From contig CALEUX010000079.1 in the NCBI GenBank assembly GCA_937920475.1, forward strand, positions 1-51,356: a DNA stretch of 51,356 nucleotides, read 5' to 3'. The DNA is from an uncultured Marinilabiliaceae bacterium. GTDB taxonomy: Bacteria; Bacteroidota; Bacteroidia; Bacteroidales; Marinilabiliaceae. Position numbers and translations under genes: made by a program. The number at the start of each line of letters is the position of its first letter. Within the stretch, counting starts at the first letter, position 1. The notes beneath the pieces are model-generated. The model saw only the letters and a list, made by a program, of their open reading frames with translations, did no database searches and was not told where the DNA came from. This document shows positions 51,353-51,356 of the stretch, one piece after another.

Positions 51353-51356
51353 TTTT

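Noticed and set aside
1-51356. tRNA, rRNA and complete insertion sequence genes
   Set aside because: Reading the gaps I found no cloverleaf with a T-loop GTTCRA core, no rRNA-like sequence and no transposase gene; a dedicated scan could still find a divergent tRNA.

Overview
The window looks like a piece of a Bacteroidota chromosome, most likely Bacteroidales or Marinilabiliales. The genus cannot be told from the sequence. Several lines point this way: a long TonB-dependent receptor with an N-terminal carboxypeptidase-regulatory-like domain, a FISUMP-domain protein, DUF6249 and DUF4097 proteins, a KamA-type radical SAM enzyme, the purH-mreBCD-mrdA-rodA order, scarce Shine-Dalgarno sites, and many start sites preceded by the Bacteroidota promoter form TTG-N19/20-TAnnTTTG. 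I saw no rRNA, tRNA, CRISPR array, prophage or complete insertion sequence. Most of the window is ordinary core chromosome with short accessory patches between genes.

Layout. 1-2000: small unrecognised or secreted proteins (an orphan, a CarboxypepD_reg-like protein, a MORN-repeat protein) and a possible tiny RNA. 2284-5071: a Tat-exported DUF362 protein followed by a membrane polyferredoxin that looks like a NapH-NapG fusion. 5226-12347: a FISUMP protein, two lipoproteins and a TonB-dependent receptor. One lipoprotein is a large beta-helix protein; it and the receptor look like partners but are separated by an opposite-strand gene. 12615-14640: a DUF6249 membrane protein divergent from an ECF sigma factor, a probable anti-sigma protein and a small membrane protein. 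14890-23811: an ABC-F protein, an RluA-type pseudouridine synthase, the YifB/ComM ATPase, inorganic pyrophosphatase, a small lipoprotein and a very large ABCG-like transporter. 24009-27167: uxuA, an SDR dehydrogenase and a divergent AraC regulator for hexuronate breakdown. 27338-35414: metH and metF, an aldehyde dehydrogenase, recX and an LPP20-domain protein. 35680-36421: a possible gene remnant and a PemK/MazF toxin-antitoxin pair. 36504-38897: a YbhN-like flippase and a KamA-family radical SAM enzyme. 39535-46771: the cell-elongation operon (rodA, mrdA, mreD, mreC, mreB) led by purH. 46881-51090: a sirtuin, a ComF protein, the murein-recycling ligase Mpl and a DUF4097 beta-repeat protein. 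51242-51352: a MITE-like element at the window's right end.

Two patterns cut across the genes. First, the sequence TGTAAC-N16/17-CGTC occurs upstream of three genes: the ECF sigma gene (13403), the divergent DUF6249 gene (13022, minus strand) and the DUF4097 gene 37 kb away (50071). This suggests an autoregulated envelope-type ECF regulon, and the sigma transcript itself would be nearly leaderless. Second, gene-free gaps are filled by a family of decayed interspersed repeats (copies near 3247, 14643, 19096, 35441 and 48421). Other repeat types are also present: an accCACAAAG-type inverted repeat at 13143-13288, an AGCT-rich palindrome near 16644 and a TCTGCG-rich block near 39431.

None of the loci is a clearly new system. 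The best candidates for a second look are the ECF regulon, the fused NapH/NapG-like polyferredoxin with its DUF362 neighbour, the sirtuin lacking the zinc-binding cysteines, the perfect sigma-70-type promoter followed by a terminator at 1882-1967, and the repeat families.
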